Source: 66-474 sp035717365 (lineage in GTDB: Bacteria > Pseudomonadota > Gammaproteobacteria > Xanthomonadales > Rhodanobacteraceae). Taken from it: a stretch of DNA of 64,000 nucleotides. How positions within the stretch are numbered: position 1 is the stretch's first letter; the number at the start of each line of letters is the position of its first letter. A model generated the notes under the pieces. The model did not search any database and was not told the DNA's origin. It saw nothing but the letters and a program-made list of their open reading frames with translations. Positions 53,394-62,014 of this stretch are shown piece after piece. The DNA lies in assembly GCA_035717365.1 (NCBI GenBank), contig DASTIS010000230.1, positions 1-64,000 of the forward strand, read 5' to 3'. Both the position numbers and the translations under genes were made by a program.

Positions 53394-54179
53394 TCAGAGC
53401 TTGTTGGTGAGGTTCTGCAGCATGGAATCGGTGGCCGAGATCGCCTTCGAATTCATCTCGTAGGCGCGCTGGGTCTCGATCATGTTGACCAGCGCCTCGA
53501 CCACGTTGACGTTGGAGGTTTCCAGCGAACCCTGTTCCAGCGTGCCCATGCCGTTCAAGCCCGGCTGGCCGATCTGTGGCGCGCCGCTGGACGCGGTTTC
53601 GACGTAGAGGTTGTCGCCCGTCGGCTGCAGGCCCGCGGGGTTGATGAAGTCCGCCATCTGCAGCGTACCCACCTGGGTCGGCGCGTTCTGGCCCGGCATG
53701 GTGACGCTGACGGTGCCGTCGCTGCCGATCGTCACCGCCTGCGCGTTGGGCGGCAAGGTGATGGCCGGGTTCAGGGGATTGCCGCTGGCAGTCACCAGTT
53801 GTCCGTCGCTGCTCAGGTGCAACGAACCGTCGCGGGTGTAGGCGATCGAGCCGTCGGGCATCGACACCTGCAGGAAGCCGCGCCCCCGGATCGCGACATC
53901 GAGCGCATTGCCGGTCTGGGTGAGGTTGCCTTGCGTGAAGAGTTTCTCGGTGCCGACCACGCGCACGCCCGTTCCCAGCATCAGGCCCGAGGGCGATTGC
54001 GTCTGCTGGCTGGTCTGGCCGCCCGGCTGGCGCACGTTCTGGTAAACCAGGTCCTGGAACGAAGCGCGTGAACTCTTGAAACCGGTGGTATTGACGTTGG
54101 CCAGGTTGTTGGAGATGACCTCCATGCGCGTCTGCTGCGCGTCCAGCCCGGTCTTGGCGACCCACAGTGCGGAAAACAT
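53394..54179 (-). CDS. flgG: FlgG, distal rod protein
   Basis: 261 residues, full FlgG length. N-terminal ALWVAKTGLDAQQTRMEVISNNLANVNTTGFKSSRA and C-terminal NVNVVEALVNMIETQRAYEMNSKAISATDSMLQNLTN. ATG 54179 begins MFSALWVAKTG. It makes up most of the rod. 65 bases separate it from flgF. Confidence 0.97.
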   Translation of the reverse strand: MFSALWVAKTGLDAQQTRMEVISNNLANVNTTGFKSSRASFQDLVYQNVRQPGGQTSQQTQSPSGLMLGTGVRVVGTEKLFTQGNLTQTGNALDVAIRGRGFLQVSMPDGSIAYTRDGSLHLSSDGQLVTASGNPLNPAITLPPNAQAVTIGSDGTVSVTMPGQNAPTQVGTLQMADFINPAGLQPTGDNLYVETASSGAPQIGQPGLNGMGTLEQGSLETSNVNVVEALVNMIETQRAYEMNSKAISATDSMLQNLTNKL

Positions 54180-54244
54180 CGGGTTACTCCTTCGCCGCGC
54201 AGCGGCGTGTTGCAAGCGGTTGGAAACGGAATGCGGGGGTCATG

Positions 54245-54985
54245 TCAGGTGGCCTGCAGCAGTTGGCTGGCGGCCTGCGCGTTTTGGTCGGCGTTGTGGA
54301 TGGCCTGTATCTGCATCTCGAATTGGCGCGACAGTTCGATCATCTTCACCAGCGCGGTGGATGGATTGACGTTGCTGCCCTCGAGCACGCCCGCGGCCAG
54401 GCGCACGCTGGCGTCGGCCGGTGCGCGGCCGCCGTTGGCGAGGTGCATCAGGCCGTCGCTGTCCTGCCGGAGCTGGTCGACAGGCGGGTTGACCAGGCGG
54501 ATTCGATCGACGGTGACGAGGGTGTCGGGCCTCTCGCCCAGCGGCACCACCGACACCGTGCCGTCGGCACCGATGTCGACGTGCGAGGCGGGTGGCAACG
54601 TGATCGGGCCGCCGTCGCCCAGCACCGGGTCGCCGCGTGCGTCGGTGAGCATGCCATCGGACGTCAGTTGCAGGTTGCCGGCGCGGGTGTAGCCCTCGCT
54701 GCCGTCGGGGCTTTGCACCGTGATCCAGCCTTGGCCCTGCACGGCAACATCGAGGTCGCGTCCGGTGGTCGAGAGCGTGCCGGCGGAAAAGTCGTGGCCG
54801 CTGCCGCGCGCCACCGCGTTGATGCGCGTGGGCAACCCTTCGCCCAATACCGGCAGGTCGCGGAAGGCGCCCAGTTCCGCCTTGAACCCGACGGTCGAGG
54901 CATTGGCGAGGTTGTGGCTGACTTCGGTCTGCGCCCGAAGGATTTGCGAGGCGCCGGTCATTGCGACGTAGAGCGAGCGATCCAT
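54245..54985 (-). CDS. flgF: FlgF, proximal rod protein
   Basis: 246 residues. Starts MDRSLYVAMTGASQILRAQTEVSHNLANASTVGFK and ends with the rod/hook C-terminal helix (NPSTALVKMIELSRQFEMQIQAIHNADQNAQAASQLL). It is one of the proximal rod subunits; the flgE stop is 27 bases upstream. Confidence 0.95.
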   Translation of the reverse strand: MDRSLYVAMTGASQILRAQTEVSHNLANASTVGFKAELGAFRDLPVLGEGLPTRINAVARGSGHDFSAGTLSTTGRDLDVAVQGQGWITVQSPDGSEGYTRAGNLQLTSDGMLTDARGDPVLGDGGPITLPPASHVDIGADGTVSVVPLGERPDTLVTVDRIRLVNPPVDQLRQDSDGLMHLANGGRAPADASVRLAAGVLEGSNVNPSTALVKMIELSRQFEMQIQAIHNADQNAQAASQLLQAT

Positions 54986-55012
54986 GGGAATTCCTCAGGT
55001 CGAGGGGTCTCG

Positions 55013-56233
55013 TCAGTTGCGGATGTTGATGACGGTCTGCACCATCTTGTCGTCGGTGGAGATCACCTGGGCATTGGCCTGGTAGTTGCGCTGGGCCTTG
55101 ATCATGTTGACCAGCTGTGCGGTCAGGTCGGACGTGTTGGAGGCTTCCAGCGCGCCGGACTGGATCGTGCCGAACTTGCCGCTGCCGGCGCTGCCGCGCA
55201 CAGCCTGGCCGGATTCGTAGCTTTCGGCCCAACTGGTATCGCCGAGTTGGCGCAGGCCCTGGCGGTCGGCGAAGTCGGCGAGGGCGAGCTGGCCCAGGGG
55301 TTTGGACTGGCCATTGGAGAAGTTCGCGGACACCACGCCGTCGGCAGACACGTCGATGTTCGACAGTTTTCCGGCCGGGAAGCCATCCTGGTTGACCGCG
55401 CCGGCGGAGAAGTTGGTGCCGAACTGTGTGGCCTGCGACATATCCATGGTCAGCTGGATCGGATCGGTGCCCGGGCTGACCGTGACCGGATTGAAGCTCA
55501 GCTTGCCGTTGGCAGGGGTCGCCAGCGAACCATTGCTGGAGAAGGCCATGGTGGCGGTACCGGCGTTTTGCCCATCCACCATCAGGTTGACCTGCCACTC
55601 GTTGGGCGTGGCGGTCTTGACGTAATAAGCGGTGGCGTTGTGCTCGCCGCCCTGCGAATCGTAAATCGTGAACGGCGTGGCCTGGTTGAAGCTGGTGGGA
55701 TCGGCGGGATCGAACGGGGAGCTCGTCGGCACGGTAGCCCCGGCCGGCAGGTTGAAGGCAATCAGGACGTTGCCGGTGGCCTTCGCCTGGCTTTGCGACG
55801 TGACCAGTTGCAGGTCATTCATGGTGCTGATGTCGAAGCCGCCCGCGCCGTTGGGCGGGAACACCTGCAGGCGCCGGCCATCCGGGGTGACGACGTAGCC
55901 GTCCTTGTCCTGCTGGAAGTTCCCGGCACGGGTGTAGGCGATGCCATCGTCGCCCTTGACGGTGAAGAAGCCGTTCCCGCTGATGGCCATGTCGAGCGTG
56001 TTCTGGGTGTACTCGATATTGCCGTTCCCGAATTGTTGGGTGACGCCGGTGAGGCGCACGCCGCTGCCGATGGCGGTGTTGCTGAGGTTGGCGCCGGTCG
56101 TGGAGAACACGTCGGCGAAATCGGCGCGCGAGCCCTTGAATCCGGCGGTGTTGGTGTTGGCGATGTTGTTGGCGGTAACCTCGAGGTCCGAGGAGGCCGC
56201 ATTGAGTCCGCTCAGGGCGATGTTGAAGGGCAT
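55013..56233 (-). CDS. flgE: FlgE, hook protein
   Basis: 406 residues. N-terminal ALSGLNAASSDLEVTANNIANTNTAGFKGSRADFADVF, a D1/D2 centre with AKATGNVLIAFNLPAGATVP, and C-terminal EASNTSDLTAQLVNMIKAQRNYQANAQVISTDDKMVQTVINI. It polymerises into the universal joint. 21 bases after flgD. Confidence 0.97.
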   Translation of the reverse strand: MPFNIALSGLNAASSDLEVTANNIANTNTAGFKGSRADFADVFSTTGANLSNTAIGSGVRLTGVTQQFGNGNIEYTQNTLDMAISGNGFFTVKGDDGIAYTRAGNFQQDKDGYVVTPDGRRLQVFPPNGAGGFDISTMNDLQLVTSQSQAKATGNVLIAFNLPAGATVPTSSPFDPADPTSFNQATPFTIYDSQGGEHNATAYYVKTATPNEWQVNLMVDGQNAGTATMAFSSNGSLATPANGKLSFNPVTVSPGTDPIQLTMDMSQATQFGTNFSAGAVNQDGFPAGKLSNIDVSADGVVSANFSNGQSKPLGQLALADFADRQGLRQLGDTSWAESYESGQAVRGSAGSGKFGTIQSGALEASNTSDLTAQLVNMIKAQRNYQANAQVISTDDKMVQTVINIRN

Positions 56234-56254
56234 GTCTGGTTGCTCCGGTTGAGG

Positions 56255-56917
56255 TCAGAGGATTTGCGCGATCTGGTTGAGTGACACATCGCCCACCCCG
56301 TCCACCAGCAGGTTGGCGCCGGTGCTCGTGGTATCGATGCCCGCCACCTGTCCGCCGACATAGGTGGTGAGCGGGGCGTTGGCGCTGCCGGCGGACAAGG
56401 TGTAAAGCCCGGCCGGAACGGGCTTGCCGTCGGCATCCAGTCCGTCCCACTGGAATCCGGCGAGTCCGCCCGGTTGCGCACCGAGGTCAATCGTGCGCAC
56501 GGTGTTCCCGTTGGCGTCCGCGATCGAAACGCGCACGTCGTCGGATGCGCCCGGCACGTTGACGGCGCCGGTCACGCCAGCGGCCGTGCCGCCGCCGATG
56601 GCGACATGGCTGGAGGGCACCAGCACCTGGCGGCCGATGAGGTCGGATGCACGCAGGACCTGATCGCTCTGCAACGATGTCGCGAGCTGGTCGAACGACG
56701 TCTGCATCTGCTGGGTGGCGGCGATCTGGCTGAATTGCGCCAGTTGGCCCACGAACTGGGTGCTGTCCATCGGCTTGGTGGGATCCTGCGCGCGGTACTG
56801 CTCGACCATCAGTTTCAGGAAGTCCTGCTGGGTAAGCTGCTGGCCGGACAGGGTGGCCGCCGCGGTCAGGGGTGAGCTGCTGCCGGTGACGCCGTTGAGA
56901 TCGTTCATCGTGGTCAT
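56255..56917 (-). CDS. flgD: FlgD, hook scaffold/cap
   Basis: 220 residues. The FlgD N-terminal motif QQDFLKLMVEQYRAQDPTKPMDSTQFVGQLAQFSQIAATQQM is intact; a tudor/FnIII-like C-terminal domain (FQWDGLDADGKPVPAGLYTL) follows. It caps the growing hook. ATG 56917 overlaps the flgC stop (ATGA); ATG 56908 is an alternative. Confidence 0.95.
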   Translation of the reverse strand: MTTMNDLNGVTGSSSPLTAAATLSGQQLTQQDFLKLMVEQYRAQDPTKPMDSTQFVGQLAQFSQIAATQQMQTSFDQLATSLQSDQVLRASDLIGRQVLVPSSHVAIGGGTAAGVTGAVNVPGASDDVRVSIADANGNTVRTIDLGAQPGGLAGFQWDGLDADGKPVPAGLYTLSAGSANAPLTTYVGGQVAGIDTTSTGANLLVDGVGDVSLNQIAQIL

Positions 56918-57342
56918 TTCCCGAGGTCGAGGGTCTTGAGCATCAACTGCTTGGCGCTGTTCATCACTTCCACGTCGTTCTGGTACGAGCGCGACGCGGA
57001 AATCATGTTCACCAGCTCGTCGATGGGATTGACGTTGCTGCCGTAGACGTAACCGTTGGCGTCGGCCATTGGATTGCCGGGTTCGTAGTGGCTTGGAATC
57101 GCGGCCTGGCTTTCGGTGACGCCGGTCACGCGCACGCCGACCGCGGCTTCGCTGGCAGTGCCGACTTCGCCCGCCATGGCGGCGTGCACCGCGGCGAACA
57201 GCGGTTCGCGCGCACGGTAGGCCTCCTCCGGACTGCTGGCCACGCTGTTGGCGTTTGCGAGATTGCTGGCGGTAGTGTTGAGGCGCAGCGATTGGGCCGC
57301 CATGCCGGAGCCGGCAATATCGAATACCTTGAACATCGACAT
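56914..57342 (-). CDS. flgC: FlgC, proximal rod protein
   Basis: 142 residues. FDIAGSGMAAQSLRLNTTASNLANANSVASSPEEAYRAREPLF and a C-terminal helix SNVNPIDELVNMISASRSYQNDVEVMNSAKQLMLKTL match FlgC. Start ATG 57342 shares one base with the flgB stop; ATG 57336 is possible. Confidence 0.96.
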   Translation of the reverse strand: MSMFKVFDIAGSGMAAQSLRLNTTASNLANANSVASSPEEAYRAREPLFAAVHAAMAGEVGTASEAAVGVRVTGVTESQAAIPSHYEPGNPMADANGYVYGSNVNPIDELVNMISASRSYQNDVEVMNSAKQLMLKTLDLGK

Positions 57343-57752
57343 CAGCCGCCACCTCCGGTGATGGCCGTGCGCAGCATGCGGATTTGTGCGGTGATGAAGG
57401 TCAGGCTGGCCTGGTAGTGAACGCTGTTGGCAGCGTAGGCGGCCTGCTCGACCTGCGTGTCGACCGTGTTGCCGTCCATGCTTGGCTGCAGCGGCACGCG
57501 CCACTCCAGCGGAATGTTTCCTGTCGGGGTGCTTCCGTTGCTACTGGCCTGGCCAGAGCTGGGTGCCGCGAGTTGCAGGTTCGCGTCGTTGCCGCCGGCC
57601 TCGGCGAGCACCTTGCGAAAATCCACGTCGCGCGCCTTGTAGTCGGGCGTATCGGCATTGGCGAGGTTGTCGGCGATGGCTTCCGCACGTCGCTGCCACA
57701 CGCCAAGCGCGCGGGCATGGATGCCGAACAACGGATCGGATGGGCTGCTCAT
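57342..57752 (-). CDS. flgB: FlgB, proximal rod protein
   Basis: 136 residues. GIHARALGVWQRRAEAIADNLANADTPDYKARDVDFRKVL is the FlgB signature. First gene of flgBCDEFGHIJKL, 33 bases downstream of a sigma-54 promoter. Confidence 0.95.
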   Translation of the reverse strand: MSSPSDPLFGIHARALGVWQRRAEAIADNLANADTPDYKARDVDFRKVLAEAGGNDANLQLAAPSSGQASSNGSTPTGNIPLEWRVPLQPSMDGNTVDTQVEQAAYAANSVHYQASLTFITAQIRMLRTAITGGGG

Positions 57753-57784
57753 GCTGGCTCCACGAAGTGTGTCCAGCCCGAAGC

Positions 57785-57800
57785 AGCAATATGTGTGCCA
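57785..57800 (-). promoter_or_regulatory. Sigma-54 -24/-12 promoter of the flgB operon
   Basis: Minus-strand TGGCACACATATTGCT, complete at all invariant positions. The predicted start near 57774 gives a leader of about 22 bases. The TGGCACAC core is shared with the fliE and fliK promoters. Confidence 0.85.
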
Positions 57801-57860
57801 GTCGCAGGAAAGTTAGTTGGAATGCGGGTTTCCGCGCGAAATGCGCGATCCCCGACGTGG

Positions 57861-57908
57861 CCACGGCGGCAAGATTCTGCCGCCGTGGCGGAAGCTTGCC
57901 GCCGGCGG
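57861..57908. repeat. GC-rich hairpins between cheV and flgB
   Basis: CCACGGCGGCA (57861-57871) and its exact complement (57878-57888) enclose a 6-base loop. A second self-complementary run GCCGCCGGCGGC follows at about 57898-57909. The TGCCGCCGGCGG core recurs in the hairpin after fliC. It lies upstream of the flgB promoter. Confidence 0.55.
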
Positions 57909-57912
57909 CGAC

Positions 57913-57957
57913 AAAAACCCGACGGGCGCAGCAACCTCTGCATCGCCTGCCGGGTTT
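57913..57957 (-). terminator. Probable terminator of cheV
   Basis: On the minus strand AAACCCG (57951-57957) can pair with CGGGTTT (57915-57921), with a further T continuing the run; the transcript ends in TTTTT (57913-57917). Inner pairing (GCAG/CTGC) shortens the 29-base loop. It lies 48 bases past the cheV stop. Confidence 0.5.
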
Positions 57958-58004
57958 CGACGCGGCGCAATTCGCTCGCGGTCGTGGTGGGTTCCGGAAC
58001 GTTG

Positions 58005-58925
58005 TCAGTCCGACGGCGCGGGCAACAGCTCCAGGATGGTCGTCGCCAGCACGTCCGGCTGGAACTTGGCGACGAAGCGATCGGCGCCGACGCCGGCGAC
58101 CATGGCTTCGTTGAATACGCCGCTCAACGAACTGTGCAGCAATACTTTCAACCCGCGCCAGGCACTGTTGGCGCGGATCTCGCGCACCAGCGCGTAACCG
58201 TCGAGCTTGGGCATTTCGATGTCCGAGATCACCAGGTCGAAGCGTTCTCCTTTGCGGGCCGACGATTCCAGCATCTCCAGCGCCTCGGCGCCGTTGCGGA
58301 CCATGACGCATTCGACGTGCAGTTGCTGCAGCGTGGCATTCAATTGCATGCGCGCCACCGCCGAATCGTCGGCCACCAGCACGCGACGCTGCGGTTGTCC
58401 GGACTGGCTGGCGCTGCGCTGCAGGCGCGGCGATATCTCGGACTGCCGCTGCGCGATGCCGTCGAGGATCTGCTCGACGTCAATTACCGCCAGCAGCGTG
58501 CCGTCGGTGCGCGCAATGGCGTTGACGCGCGGACCGAAACCCAGTTCCGGGGACGGCGCGGCCATGTCGGCGCCGTCGTAGTGGGCGATACGCTCCACCT
58601 GCGAAACGAGGAATGCCTGTACGCCGAGACTGAACTCGGTGACGATCACGGTGGCCGCCGGCTCGTTCAGCAAGGGCGGGTAGGCCATCGCTTCGGCAAG
58701 GTCGATGACCGGGATGGTGTCGCCGCGATAGTCGAAGCTGCCGGCCAGCAACGGGTGCATGCTCGGCATGTGTTCCATCGGCGGCCGCCGCATCACTTCG
58801 CGCACCTTGAATACGTTGATGCCGAAGATCTGCGGGCCGCCCAGATGGAACGTGAGGATCGCCATGCGGTTGTGGCCGGCAAGGCGGGTGAACTGCTCGA
58901 CCTTCTGGAGAACGCTCGTTGGCAT
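58005..58925 (-). CDS. cheV: CheV, CheW-receiver coupling protein
   Basis: 306 residues. N-terminal CheW domain (LTFHLGGPQIFGINVFKVREVM; PVIDLAEAM) and C-terminal receiver (VLVADDSAVARMQLNATLQ; phospho-acceptor Asp in LVISDIEMPKLDG; Lys in FVAKF). It couples receptors to CheA and may serve as a phosphate sink for adaptation. Start ATG 58925 begins MPTSVLQKVEQF; the frame stays open over the divergent receptor gene but that part is a shadow. A sigma-28 promoter lies 30 to 56 bases upstream. cheR, often next to cheV, is absent. Confidence 0.95.
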   Translation of the reverse strand: MPTSVLQKVEQFTRLAGHNRMAILTFHLGGPQIFGINVFKVREVMRRPPMEHMPSMHPLLAGSFDYRGDTIPVIDLAEAMAYPPLLNEPAATVIVTEFSLGVQAFLVSQVERIAHYDGADMAAPSPELGFGPRVNAIARTDGTLLAVIDVEQILDGIAQRQSEISPRLQRSASQSGQPQRRVLVADDSAVARMQLNATLQQLHVECVMVRNGAEALEMLESSARKGERFDLVISDIEMPKLDGYALVREIRANSAWRGLKVLLHSSLSGVFNEAMVAGVGADRFVAKFQPDVLATTILELLPAPSD

Positions 58926-58954
58926 CGATGCATTGCGAAGGAATACCAGCCCGG

Positions 58955-58981
58955 TGATCGGCCGGGAGCGCGGAATCTTGA
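58955..58981 (-). promoter_or_regulatory. Sigma-28 promoter of cheV
   Basis: Minus-strand TCAAG (58977-58981)-N14-GCCGATCA (58955-58962). The predicted start near 58948 gives a leader of about 23 bases. Confidence 0.85.
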
Positions 58982-59058
58982 GCAATGGAGCGACGGCCGG
59001 CGCGAGTCGCGCGGTGACAGGCACGTGTCCGGATTCGTGGCACGCAGCTTGCTTTGAG

Positions 59059-59085
59059 TCAAGTCGTGCGGTGATCTGCCGATGC
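59059..59085 (+). promoter_or_regulatory. Sigma-28 promoter of the chemoreceptor-flgA unit
   Basis: Plus-strand TCAAG (59059-59063)-N14-GCCGATGC (59078-59085). It diverges from the cheV promoter, the two -35 boxes being 77 bases apart. Leader about 56 bases. Confidence 0.85.
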
Positions 59086-59147
59086 AGTGGCGGATATCTC
59101 GTCGGCATCGCCGACGTCGACTTGGGTTTCAGGAGTAACGCGCGATC

Positions 59148-60455
59148 ATGGGATTCTTGTTGAGCAATCAGGTCCTCGCCTTGGCCGCAGCGCTGGCAGC
59201 GGGCGACCATGAACGAGTGCGCGCGCTGACACGGCGCCATCCGGCCGCGGCACGTGCCATGGCGCCGTTGTTGTCGGCGCGGGCGCAACGAGAGCGTGAA
59301 GATGCATTGTTGCAGGCCGTGGAGCAGCAGGGGCTGGTGCTCGGCGGAACGCGTACGTTGGGACAACGGGTACAGGAGTTGCAGACTCAGTTGGGCAGCG
59401 CGCGTCAACATGTCGACGTGTTGGCACAGGCTCGCGACGGAATTACGTCGATCCTTCAGCAAGCCCACGCCCCGTTGCAACAAGGCGTGGCCGGCGTCGA
59501 CGAGGGTAGCCGCGGCATCCGCGAACTGGATGGCCGCTTGTGTCTGTTGCGCGGAACGTTGTCGGGGATGACCCGCACGCACGAACGCTTCAATGGGTTT
59601 TTCGAGGAGATCGCGCGCCTGACCGCGGCGATCCAGGACATCGCGCACCAAACCAATCTGGTGGCCCTCAATGCCGCCATCGAGGCGGCGCGGGCCGGTG
59701 AATCGGGGCGGGGATTCGCCGTGGTTGCGGACGAAGTCAAGCAACTGGCCGAGAAGACCGCACAGACCACGGCGGAAATCGAGACCGTGACCGCAACCGT
59801 GGGTGAATTCTCGGGCGGCCTGGAAGAAACGATCGACGGCAGCCTGAAGCGGTTGGACCAGGCCAGCGCGGGCGCCGACGCGGTGCGTGTCGCACTCGAG
59901 GGGGCCGACCGGGCGCTGCAACAAGCGCTTTCGCAGACTGAAGCCCTGCAGCAAGCCGGCGATGTCCTGGACAGCCAGGTACGCAGCGGGGGTGAAATGG
60001 TGGCCGCGCTGCAGCGCGGCCGCGACGAATGTGCGCGTCAGGTAGACGCGGTAGCGCATGCTGCGATCGCTGCCCAGCAATCCGCGCTGCAGGTCGTGGT
60101 GCGGCCGGACACGGCGGATGCCGCTACCGTCATCCAGGTGCTGCGCGAGTCCTGTGCCGCCCTGGGCCATAGCCTCGATCTGGTGGCGCGCGCGCCGTCG
60201 CGGGTGGACCGCCGCTGGCTGAGCGGGACGGCGTTGCGCACCTGCCTGACACGATTGCAGCGCAGCATGCCGATGCTGCCGGTGCTGGACACGATGCAGG
60301 AGAGCGTGCGGCGCCTGGAACAATGCCGCGAGAAGCTGGACTCCGCGCTCGCCGACGGTGAAACCCAGCGTTGCGGAGAATTGGTTCCCGTAATGCAGGG
60401 CGACCTGGACGCGATCCAGAAACAACTTGGCTTGGTGGTGGAAGCATGCGCGTGA
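59148..60455 (+). CDS. Soluble methyl-accepting chemotaxis-type receptor
   Basis: 435 residues with no membrane helix or signal peptide. A short N-terminal helical region, a long coiled coil, and the receptor hairpin tip AHQTNLVALNAAIEAARAGESGRGFAVVADEVKQLAEKTAQTTAEIE (about 165-210) that contacts CheA/CheW. A non-conserved C-terminal helical extension (about 300-435) replaces the methylation helix layout of typical receptors; the sensed signal is unknown. Divergent from cheV and overlapping flgA by 10 bases, it is built into the core flagellar regulon and has its own sigma-28 promoter. Confidence 0.88.
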   Translation: MGFLLSNQVLALAAALAAGDHERVRALTRRHPAAARAMAPLLSARAQREREDALLQAVEQQGLVLGGTRTLGQRVQELQTQLGSARQHVDVLAQARDGITSILQQAHAPLQQGVAGVDEGSRGIRELDGRLCLLRGTLSGMTRTHERFNGFFEEIARLTAAIQDIAHQTNLVALNAAIEAARAGESGRGFAVVADEVKQLAEKTAQTTAEIETVTATVGEFSGGLEETIDGSLKRLDQASAGADAVRVALEGADRALQQALSQTEALQQAGDVLDSQVRSGGEMVAALQRGRDECARQVDAVAHAAIAAQQSALQVVVRPDTADAATVIQVLRESCAALGHSLDLVARAPSRVDRRWLSGTALRTCLTRLQRSMPMLPVLDTMQESVRRLEQCREKLDSALADGETQRCGELVPVMQGDLDAIQKQLGLVVEACA

Positions 60456-61147
60456 GATGCGAGGCTGCCGTTTCTGCGGTGATGCTGCTGTTCGTGGCGG
60501 GGGGCGTCCAGGCCGTCACGCGGCAGCCGCTCGGCACCTTGCAATCGGCGGCCGTCGAAGCGGTGCGGCAAGCTGCGCCGACGGGGACGCGCGTCGTCGC
60601 CGAGGCGAATGAGCTGGATCCGCGCTTGCGGTTGCCGGCCTGCGCCGGCGCATTGCAGGCACAGGCGCCGGACCTCGGCCGTGGCGCTTCGCGCGTGTCG
60701 GTACAGGTATCGTGCAGCGCGGGCCAGAGCTGGAGCGTGCGCGTGCCGGTGCGCGTGCAACTGTTTCGCAAGGTCCTGGTGAGCAGCCACGGCCTGGCGC
60801 GCGGCGACGTCATCGGAGCCGGTGACGTGCATGCCGAAGAATATGATGTTGCCCGACTGGGTTACGGCTATCTCGTGGACCCTGCGAAGTTGTCCGGTCG
60901 TCGATTGCGACGCGCACTGACCACCGACACGGTGATCACGCCGGGCATGCTGGCACCGCGCGAGGTTGTCCGGCGCGGCCAACAGGTGCGCCTGGTGGTG
61001 GACGCTGGCAGCATCCAGGTGAGCGCCGCGGGCATCGCCCTGCAGGCCGGCGACCGCGGTGACCTGGTGCGCGTCAAGAGCCTTAGCTGCCAGTGCGAGG
61101 TGCAGGGCAGGGTGGATGCGCCCGGTGTCGTGGGGGTTCTGCCATGA
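60446..61147 (+). CDS. flgA: FlgA, P-ring assembly chaperone
   Basis: 233 residues. Signal peptide (AAVSAVMLLFVAGGVQA), N-terminal domain, then an SAF-like domain with LARGDVIGAGDVHAEEYDVARLGYGYLVDPAKLSGRRLRRAL and a C-terminal RRGQQVRLVVDAGSIQVSAAGIALQAGDRGDLVRVK. It chaperones FlgI in the periplasm. Start ATG 60446 overlaps the receptor gene by 10 bases. Confidence 0.93.
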   Translation: MRVRCEAAVSAVMLLFVAGGVQAVTRQPLGTLQSAAVEAVRQAAPTGTRVVAEANELDPRLRLPACAGALQAQAPDLGRGASRVSVQVSCSAGQSWSVRVPVRVQLFRKVLVSSHGLARGDVIGAGDVHAEEYDVARLGYGYLVDPAKLSGRRLRRALTTDTVITPGMLAPREVVRRGQQVRLVVDAGSIQVSAAGIALQAGDRGDLVRVKSLSCQCEVQGRVDAPGVVGVLP

Positions 61148-61175
61148 TCACGATGGGCGACGTGAACGAGGTTGC

Positions 61176-61202
61176 TAAAGTTATTTCGACCGGGGTCGAT
61201 AC
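61176..61202 (+). promoter_or_regulatory. Sigma-28 promoter of flgMN
   Basis: Plus-strand TAAAG (61176-61180)-N14-GTCGATAC (61195-61202), the enteric-like -35 variant with one -10 mismatch. The predicted start near 61209 gives a leader of about 30 bases. It allows FliA to raise its own anti-sigma. Confidence 0.78.
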
Positions 61203-61238
61203 CCGGATGGAGTCGGCAGGAATAATGCGAAGGCCATC

Positions 61239-61550
61239 ATGAATACGACGATCAATCCTGGCGGTCCCACGGTGCCGCAGCCATCCACGGCCGGCCCCCG
61301 GCCCGCCTCCAAAGGCGATGCCGATGGCAGTGTGTCCGGGCGGGCGCCGGCGCATCCGGCACAGGTCGATGACCGCGTGCAGTTGACCGAATCGGCACGC
61401 GCCATCGGCGCGGCTGCGCGGAACAGGGACGCGCCGGTCGACACCCAGCGTGTCGAGCGGATCCGCCAGGCCGTCGCCGACGGCACTTACAAGGTGGACG
61501 CGCAACGCGTGGCCGACCGCCTGATCAGCCTCGAAAAGCAGATCGGCTGA
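61239..61550 (+). CDS. flgM: FlgM, anti-sigma-28 factor
   Basis: 103 residues. A disordered Pro/Gly/Ala-rich N-terminus (1-45) and the FliA-binding C-terminal helices with VDTQRVERIRQAVADGTYKVDAQRVADRLISLEKQIG. It is exported when the hook is complete, freeing FliA. One base separates its stop from the flgN start. Confidence 0.95.
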   Translation: MNTTINPGGPTVPQPSTAGPRPASKGDADGSVSGRAPAHPAQVDDRVQLTESARAIGAAARNRDAPVDTQRVERIRQAVADGTYKVDAQRVADRLISLEKQIG

Positions 61551-61551
61551 C

Positions 61552-61995
61552 ATGCACGACGCTCGGCAATCGGAGCTCGCACAGGTGTGCGAACACGTCA
61601 TGGTCGACATGCAGGCCGCGGTGGTCGAATTGCGTGCCGTGCTGGATGCCGAACGCGAGGCGCTTGAACGCCTCGACTCGCTGGCGCTCGATGCGGCGAC
61701 CTCCGCCAAGGCCGAGCTGCTGCAGCGGCTGGAATCGCTCGACGCCGAACGCCGCCAGTTGGACGACGTGGCTTCGCGGGAGCGATCGTCCGACACGTTT
61801 CAGCACATTTGCGGGCAGCTCGAAGCCTGCCGGCACATCAATGAAATCAACGGCAGCATCGTCGAGCATCGGTTGCGCGACGTGCGCCAGGCGCTCGGGA
61901 TCCTGCGCGGTTCCGGCGAAGGTTCTCCCGTCCTGTACGGTCCGGGTGGTCACGCACAAACGCATGCCGTCCCACGCCCGTTGTCGCAGGCCTGA
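61552..61995 (+). CDS. flgN: FlgN, chaperone for FlgK/FlgL
   Basis: 147 residues, coiled-coil helical (LRAVLDAEREALERLDSLALDAATSAKAELLQRLESLDAERRQL), then QHICGQLEACRHINEINGSIVEHRLRDVRQALGIL, the FlgN pattern. It delivers hook-junction proteins to the export gate. Directly after flgM. Confidence 0.9.
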   Translation: MHDARQSELAQVCEHVMVDMQAAVVELRAVLDAEREALERLDSLALDAATSAKAELLQRLESLDAERRQLDDVASRERSSDTFQHICGQLEACRHINEINGSIVEHRLRDVRQALGILRGSGEGSPVLYGPGGHAQTHAVPRPLSQA

Positions 61996-62014
61996 ACCCG
62001 AAGGCACGCAACGC

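Noticed and set aside
58926..60425. Minus-strand extension of the cheV frame over the receptor gene (about 500 more codons)
   Set aside because: The extra part is Arg/His-rich with no domain, lies antisense to a clear receptor, and cheV has its own start and sigma-28 promoter at 58925-58981.
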